This document shows, piece by piece, positions 50,256 to 55,104 of a stretch of 55,104 bases of DNA. A program made the translations under genes and the position numbers. The notes beneath the pieces are model-generated. The model was not told where the DNA came from, did no database searches, and saw only the letters and a list, made by a program, of their open reading frames with translations. The stretch lies in the NCBI GenBank assembly GCA_028720105.1, contig JAQYLI010000003.1:1-55104 (forward strand), read 5' to 3'. The stretch is from Oscillospiraceae bacterium. Its GTDB lineage: Bacteria; Bacillota; Clostridia; Oscillospirales; Ruminococcaceae. Within the stretch, counting starts at the first letter, position 1. Every line of letters starts with the position of its first letter.

Positions 50256-52118
50256 TTACCTAAAAACCTCGCTGAGGGAACGTGCCAGACCGTCCAGCTT
50301 GCTTGCGGTGGAAGCAGCATTTGCGGATATCCGGGCATTCTGCTGCACAACTCCCGAAATGTGGTTCATACTTTCGGATATCTCTTCAAAAGAAGCCGCC
50401 TGCTCTTCCGAAGCTGCCGCAATGCCGTCAATGAGCTTGTTGCTTTCGGATACGCCGTCCATCATAACACGGAGCTGTTCTGCGGTCTCATCAGCGATCC
50501 TGCTGCCCTCGGAAACTGCACTGAGCGTTTCGTCAATAAGCGACGCTGTACCCTTTGTAGCCTCTGCGCTCTTTGTGGCAAGGTTTCTTACCTCGTCTGC
50601 TACGACCGCAAAGCCCTTGCCGTGCTCGCCTGCTCTTGCCGCCTCAACTGCGGCATTCAGAGCAAGGATATTTGTCTGGAAAGCAATGTCTTCAATGGTC
50701 TTGACGATATTGCCTATCTTTCCCGACGACTCCTCTATCCTGCGCATAGCGCCCTGCATTTCGCCCATCTTTTTCGTTCCCGCCTCAAGAGTACGGGCAG
50801 TCTCGGAGGCAATCCTGCCTGCGTCGGCTGCTGCCTTTGCGCTTTCGTTTATCTGATGTGAAATGGTCTCAAAGGAAGCGGATATCTCCTCAACAGTTGC
50901 CGCCTGAGTTGACGAACCGTCTGAAAGCATTGACGATACCTCCTGCATTTCCTTTGACTCGCTGCCGATATCGGAGGATATCTTTGTCACGTGACTGAAA
51001 ATTCGCTTCTGCTCATTATTTGCCCTTTCGGAACGGTCAAGATTTTTGCGGATATTTGCAAGCATACCATTAAGTCTGTCGCTGAGGGTTATGTACTCGG
51101 GACAGGTGCGGACGTCAAATTCAACGTTCAGGTCGCCTTCGGAAACAGCGTCAAGCTTTTGCAGAATATCGTTTATTCCCTTTATAATGACCTTTTGGAT
51201 AAGGTTGTTTATAAGGATTATCACAATAACAAGCATTCCAATGACCGATACGCCGAATATCAGCATAAGTATGGTCCTGCCGTTGTAAACTTCGTTTTTC
51301 GGGATCGCTGCGATAAGGATATAATCATCATTTTCGCCTGTAACACAGTATACGCTGCTGCCGCCTATTTTGCAGAACACGCCGTCAGCCCCATTCATAA
51401 GCTTATCCGAAACGCCTGCGCCTGCGGCTGCTGTGCCAATAAGCGATTTATCGGGGTGTGCTGCGATAAGTCCGTCAGCTTTGGAAACAGCCATAACATA
51501 GCCCGTACTGCCCACGGTAAAGGAATCGAGCATATTGTTGATACTGTTTCTTTCAAGCTGCTGCTGAAGCCTTTCGGGGGCATTTCCCACCTGTACGATA
51601 CCTGTGGAATCCTTTCGCGCAACGCTTATGTACTGGAAAAGCTTGCCCTCTGCACCGTTTATCTGAGGTTCCTGAGCAATCTTTAAGGAACTGTCGGTCA
51701 GTATGGGCAGAAAGGGCTTCGTCTGGTCGCTGGAACTGAAATCAAAACCGAAATATTCGGGAACGGTACCCCAGTATATTATGCCCTTGTCATCTGTAAC
51801 GTGAAGCTCGTCCACACCCAGCATTTCCTTTATTTCATTTAATTTGCCTGCATCATTGATAATGGACGGATCCAGCATTATCATTTCGGCAAATGCGTCC
51901 GCCTTGGCGATATATTCTGAATTGATCTGCTCCGTCAACTCCGCCGTTTCAGTATCGTTTGAAACAAGCTCGTCCAATACATCGTTTATCCTGCTCACAG
52001 CCATATTTTTTGCGGTAACATTCATTACGTTTGTCTGTACGATAAACAGGACTGTCATCATAAATACCATTGCAAAAGCACAGGCATATAAAATTCGCTT
52101 GGTCAAGGTTTTCTTCAT
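50256..52118 (-). CDS. Methyl-accepting chemotaxis protein
   Basis: 620 aa. Membrane helix (about 10-32), extracellular sensor of Cache type (about 35-280), second helix (about 285-308), HAMP, and a signalling domain with the same tip as the receptor at 24412 ([37 protein letters not shown]). It differs in the sensor and in helix length. Alone on its transcript; no che or flagellar genes nearby. Ligand unknown. Confidence 0.93.
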   Translation of the reverse strand: MKKTLTKRILYACAFAMVFMMTVLFIVQTNVMNVTAKNMAVSRINDVLDELVSNDTETAELTEQINSEYIAKADAFAEMIMLDPSIINDAGKLNEIKEMLGVDELHVTDDKGIIYWGTVPEYFGFDFSSSDQTKPFLPILTDSSLKIAQEPQINGAEGKLFQYISVARKDSTGIVQVGNAPERLQQQLERNSINNMLDSFTVGSTGYVMAVSKADGLIAAHPDKSLIGTAAAGAGVSDKLMNGADGVFCKIGGSSVYCVTGENDDYILIAAIPKNEVYNGRTILMLIFGVSVIGMLVIVIILINNLIQKVIIKGINDILQKLDAVSEGDLNVEFDVRTCPEYITLSDRLNGMLANIRKNLDRSERANNEQKRIFSHVTKISSDIGSESKEMQEVSSMLSDGSSTQAATVEEISASFETISHQINESAKAAADAGRIASETARTLEAGTKKMGEMQGAMRRIEESSGKIGNIVKTIEDIAFQTNILALNAAVEAARAGEHGKGFAVVADEVRNLATKSAEATKGTASLIDETLSAVSEGSRIADETAEQLRVMMDGVSESNKLIDGIAAASEEQAASFEEISESMNHISGVVQQNARISANAASTASKLDGLARSLSEVFR

Positions 52119-52270
52119 AATATATTATTCCTCCGTAAACCGCATCATTCTGCAATTTTTGTCATAATTCGGCGATATTTTTATCATATCATAAAGCCAC
52201 AAATAAATCAAGCAATTTTTCTGATTTTTGGTTAAAATGCCGAATGTGTTTACAGTGATATTAAAATATC

Positions 52271-52306
52271 AAAAAAATTACCCGAAAGTTTTTTCTCACG
52301 GGTAAT
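52271..52306 (-). terminator. Terminator of the DUF1015 gene
   Basis: ATTACCCG (52277-52284) and CGGGTAAT (52299-52306); minus strand continues TTTTTTTGATATTTT. Confidence 0.85.
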
Positions 52307-52324
52307 ATCCTATCGAAATTATAA

Positions 52325-53617
52325 TTATTTTATGCGCCTTGCTTCAACATAATATCTCTTGTCCTCGGCGTGACCCATAGAAAAGGTTTTTCTCGGGAGT
52401 GCACCGTCCTTTATTACTGTGGGGAAAAGCTCCTCCTTGCCCATATCGGGAAGAAGTATGCCTGCGCTTTTCGGTGATTTTGCGAGACGTTTTACCACGT
52501 CCGCGCCGTGAATGTAGTCTATCTTGCCGCCATTTTCTCTAAGATATCCGTCAAGGAAGCTCTGAACGCTGCCTACGGTGAGGTTTGAGGTGGGCTTTGA
52601 TATTCCGTACCTCTTTGTCTCGCCGTCTGTTACCCATTGAAAGGACTGCATATTTTCCGAGATATTTTCGGTAAGTCCCAGTGCGGCGGTCATTTTTTCA
52701 AGGAGGTCGGCTGTGTCGATATCGGTAATTATCCTGTGGATAGCCTCGAACTCAAGAGCGTCGCTGTGAAGATTTACGATCTCGGCAAGGGCATAGCGTG
52801 CAGGGTGATCTGACATATCCTTACCCGGATTTTCACGCTTTAGCTCCTCATAATATTCCTTTGCGGTGGCAAGGGAATGGTTTCCGTCGCCCATTGCATA
52901 GAGCAGAACGGGAACGTCCTTTATGCCGTATCGTTTTTCAAAGCTTTCCCTGCTGCCAAGCTCTGCAAGTGCCTTGTCACAGGTGTCAATGTCCTCGCCC
53001 TGTACAAGATAGCCCTTGATACTTCCCCCGTTTTTCATCAGGGTAAAATCATAGATCTTTTCAAGAGAGCTTTTCTTCTCCCCTATCTTTTCGATAACGG
53101 TCTTTACGGGGTCGTCAATGAGTATCATTATGTGGGGAAGCTCCAGCGGCGCACCTCGGCGAACCTTGAGTCTCGGGGGTATTCGCTCGGCAACGGTGGC
53201 TTCGGTGGCTCTGACGGATGATGTGCTGCCCTTGCGGAAATCATACTGCTCAAGGTCTATCACGCCCACAAGTCCCTGACGGAGCTTGCCTGTGCTGTCG
53301 GTGCGCTCTACGTATATCATAGAGTCCTTGTATTCCTTGAATATGCCCTTGTCAAGATATTCGTCCATTGTGCGGCGGATATCCTCGATACGCTTTTCCG
53401 AGTCGGGGCTTTCAAGATACGCTTCGGGGAGGATAAGTTTTAATGCGGAGCAGCTGTCTCCTGCGATTTTTGCGGCGTCCTCCCAGTATTCGGGCTGTGA
53501 GGTGAACTGGTCGCAGGCAACTACTGCCCATTTGCTCATATCCTGAGCGGCGGGGAGAAGTATGTCTGCGGCACCGAAGGCTGTAGATGATCTTTTCACT
53601 TTTTTCATTCCTTTCAT
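52325..53617 (-). CDS. DUF1015-family protein
   Basis: 430 aa. Long, single-domain cytoplasmic protein with family landmarks: AADILLPAAQDMSKWAVVA, ERTDSTGKLRQGLVGVIDLE, and LYAMGDGNHSLATAKEYYEE. DUF1015 has no firm function, though some members sit near serine-pathway or HTH genes. The ATG overlaps the GNAT stop by 4 bp (ATGA), so the two are coupled. Confidence 0.88.
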   Translation of the reverse strand: MKGMKKVKRSSTAFGAADILLPAAQDMSKWAVVACDQFTSQPEYWEDAAKIAGDSCSALKLILPEAYLESPDSEKRIEDIRRTMDEYLDKGIFKEYKDSMIYVERTDSTGKLRQGLVGVIDLEQYDFRKGSTSSVRATEATVAERIPPRLKVRRGAPLELPHIMILIDDPVKTVIEKIGEKKSSLEKIYDFTLMKNGGSIKGYLVQGEDIDTCDKALAELGSRESFEKRYGIKDVPVLLYAMGDGNHSLATAKEYYEELKRENPGKDMSDHPARYALAEIVNLHSDALEFEAIHRIITDIDTADLLEKMTAALGLTENISENMQSFQWVTDGETKRYGISKPTSNLTVGSVQSFLDGYLRENGGKIDYIHGADVVKRLAKSPKSAGILLPDMGKEELFPTVIKDGALPRKTFSMGHAEDKRYYVEARRIK

Positions 53618-54090
53618 TCTTCGGTGAAGCTGAGCTTCATTGACATATAAATGGACTTGTCCTCGATGAATTTAAGCTTTTTGTAAAGGGGATAACCGCA
53701 TTTTGTGGCACGAAGCTCTATGTAGGACAGGTCCCAAGCCTTGCCGTCCTCTATCGCCATATTAACAAGAGTTTCGCCCACTCCCCTTCTGCGAAATTCC
53801 GGAAGGGTGTAGACATTCATAAGCGTTCCCGTTTTTCCCGTAATGAACAGGGGGCTGGCAGGCTTATTTATAAGCAGGAAGAATACGCAGCCTGCCGCTC
53901 TGCCCTCCTCCTCCGCAAGATATACAACGCAGTCTCTGTTAAGATGCTCCTGAAAATAGCCCTTTGATTTATCGGCTATCTCGTCAAACACCGACTGCTC
54001 AAGATCCTCGTGGGTCTCGTGCATATACCCAAGACGCAGCTCTATGAGCGTGGGGATATCCGAAGGCTTTGCTTTTCTGTAGGTTATCAT
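53614..54090 (-). CDS. GNAT-family N-acetyltransferase
   Basis: 158 aa from ATG 54090 (AAAGGA ten nt upstream); a TTG at 54099 has no room for a ribosome-binding site. GNAT fold: YRKAKPSDIPTLIELRLGYM, acetyl-CoA site LPEFRRRGVGETLVNMAI, and C-terminal LRATKCGYPLYKKLKFI. Acceptor unknown. First gene of a two-gene transcript with DUF1015. Confidence 0.88.
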   Translation of the reverse strand: MITYRKAKPSDIPTLIELRLGYMHETHEDLEQSVFDEIADKSKGYFQEHLNRDCVVYLAEEEGRAAGCVFFLLINKPASPLFITGKTGTLMNVYTLPEFRRRGVGETLVNMAIEDGKAWDLSYIELRATKCGYPLYKKLKFIEDKSIYMSMKLSFTEE

Positions 54091-54126
54091 TTTCCGCAAG
54101 TCCTTTCAATTTTTCTATCAGTTCAG

Positions 54127-54155
54127 ATTATAGCACATTATGGCTTGTATGTCAA
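54127..54155 (-). promoter_or_regulatory. Promoter of the GNAT-DUF1015 pair
   Basis: Minus strand TTGACA (54150-54155), 17-bp spacer, TATAAT (54127-54132) with TGTGC extension. The -35 overlaps the last codons of the ABC ATPase gene. Confidence 0.9.
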
Positions 54156-55104
54156 CCGAGTGAACTCAGTTTCCCCTGTTTTTGGGCATAGTCTCTCAGC
54201 CTGCCGTTTGCGGCATTCACCTGACCGAAGCTGTCAAGGCAGCAGATGACCTGTTCACATCTGTCAATAAGTGCTATTGCCGCCTGCTCATTTTCATATG
54301 AAACAGGCTCGAAGGGCATTTCGGATATGACCCTTGCAGCAAGTGCCTTTGCCCCGGGAAAATCTATATCATTTTCGTGGATAACTCCCGCCGCAAAGGG
54401 GATATCAAGCCTTTGGAGCCTGCGGAACACTCCCGTTCCCCTGCCGTTTCCACCGATAACGAACACCCTCGGTTCACCCGTCGGGGGTGCAAGCTCCGCT
54501 GTGCAGAACCGTTCTTCGAAGCTGCCCTTTTCAATGCCGTAAAGCTTGGTTATCCGATCATTTGTAAATATCTCCTCGGGTGCGCCCTGTCCCTCTATGC
54601 CATTGTTTCCCACGCATATAACGTGGTCGGAGATACGCTCCGCCATATCAAGCTCGTGCATTGACATTATCACCGCAAGCCCCTTTTCACGTACAAGGCG
54701 GCGGAGAATGTCAAGAAGCTTCAGCTTATGACGGATATCAAGAAATGAGGTGGGCTCGTCAAGGACAAGAATTTTCGGTTCCTGACATATGGCTCTCGCA
54801 AGCATTACCCTTTGGCGCTGTCCGTCGCTTATTCGGGAAATATCCCTGTCCGCAAGCCCCGATACATCGGTCAGCTCCATCGCCTCAGCCACCGCACGCT
54901 TATCCTCGGGGGAAAGTATGCCAAGTCTGCCCGTATAAGGATATCTGCCCGCACCCACCGCCTCACGGCAGGTCATAAGCTCGGGATCTGTCCGCACCGT
55001 CATTAGCAGGGACATTTTTTTTGCAAGCTCCTCACCCTTGAAAGCGGCAAGCTCCTCTTTACCAATATAAACGGCTCCGCCAAGGGGGGTTATTTGTCGG
55101 GAAA
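54152..55104 (-). CDS. ABC transporter ATPase (iron-siderophore/cobalamin type), truncated by the window edge
   Basis: The frame is open to the right edge, so the N-terminus and Walker A are outside the window. Visible: the segment TPLGGAVYIGKEELAAFKGE, signature ISDGQRQRVMLARAI, Walker B KILVLDEPTSFLD, and switch histidine MSMHELDMAE, as in FepC/BtuD-like ATPases. About 110 residues follow the ATPase core: a Rossmann-like segment VFVIGGNGRGTGVFRRLQRL and a second part to the stop. This extension is not part of a standard ATPase and may sense a ligand. An in-frame ATG at 55015 is internal. Confidence 0.82.
   Translation of the reverse strand, partial: SRQITPLGGAVYIGKEELAAFKGEELAKKMSLLMTVRTDPELMTCREAVGAGRYPYTGRLGILSPEDKRAVAEAMELTDVSGLADRDISRISDGQRQRVMLARAICQEPKILVLDEPTSFLDIRHKLKLLDILRRLVREKGLAVIMSMHELDMAERISDHVICVGNNGIEGQGAPEEIFTNDRITKLYGIEKGSFEERFCTAELAPPTGEPRVFVIGGNGRGTGVFRRLQRLDIPFAAGVIHENDIDFPGAKALAARVISEMPFEPVSYENEQAAIALIDRCEQVICCLDSFGQVNAANGRLRDYAQKQGKLSSLG

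Noticed and set aside
50256-52320. Sigma-28-type promoter upstream of the second chemoreceptor gene
   Set aside because: CCGAATTAT is present but no TAAA at the required distance.
1-55104. CRISPR array
   Set aside because: No regularly spaced direct repeats were seen; the short repeats found are dispersed hairpins.

Overview
The window looks like a chromosomal segment from a gut-associated, low-to-mid GC Firmicute, most likely Clostridia close to Ruminococcus/Oscillospiraceae. The support is consensus TTGACA-N17-TATAAT promoters, U-tract hairpin terminators, the ylxM-ffh-rpsP-khpA-rimM-trmD and ftsEX gene orders, HPr with Ser46, a SpoVB-type flippase, a pyrophosphate-type phosphofructokinase and a bile salt hydrolase. 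This is inferred from gene content only; no 16S sequence lies inside the window. No CRISPR array, prophage, intact transposase gene or tRNA was seen.

Left part (1-18.8 kb), almost entirely on the minus strand. A strong promoter and leader at the left edge read out of the window and resemble an rRNA operon start. They are followed by an SGNH-esterase lipoprotein and a SIMPL-domain protein. A long cell-envelope run then goes ftsE-ftsX-M23 peptidase-S41 protease-like protein-small membrane protein-TPR-like protein-CPBP-like membrane protein-AEC transporter-GH25 muramidase. After that come a CdaR/PucR-type regulator, HPr, and the SRP/ribosome operon, which carries three unusual extra genes (an Imm17-like membrane protein, an ankyrin-repeat protein and an aldo/keto reductase).

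Middle (18.9-34.2 kb). On the plus strand there is an EamA transporter and then a compact cluster of PilZ protein, ParA ATPase, ComFB-like protein, small protein and endonuclease III. PilZ and ComFB are both families linked to cyclic dinucleotides. Next is a decayed ECF sigma factor gene holding a 172-bp MITE-like element with TA target duplication, a chemotaxis receptor, and a sortase-anchored protein beside a highly expressed orphan sugar-type binding lipoprotein. Alanine racemase, a cell-wall-binding repeat protein and a small CarD-like operon follow.

Right part (34.2-55.1 kb). This holds a probable structured small RNA gene, members of a dispersed intergenic repeat, a histidine phosphatase, bile salt hydrolase, PutP symporter, DUF4234 protein, a broken Nudix gene, a SpoVB-like flippase, the nifS-iscU iron-sulfur pair, PPi-phosphofructokinase with a paired inverted-repeat operator, a DUF1624 membrane protein, rlmH, recQ, a second chemotaxis receptor, DUF1015, a GNAT acetyltransferase and a truncated iron/cobalamin-type ABC ATPase.

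The most interesting points are the PilZ-ParA-ComFB cluster, the S41 protein whose nucleophile position is glycine inside an ftsEX operon, the MITE-like element, the three-copy repeat family and the unassigned structured RNA.
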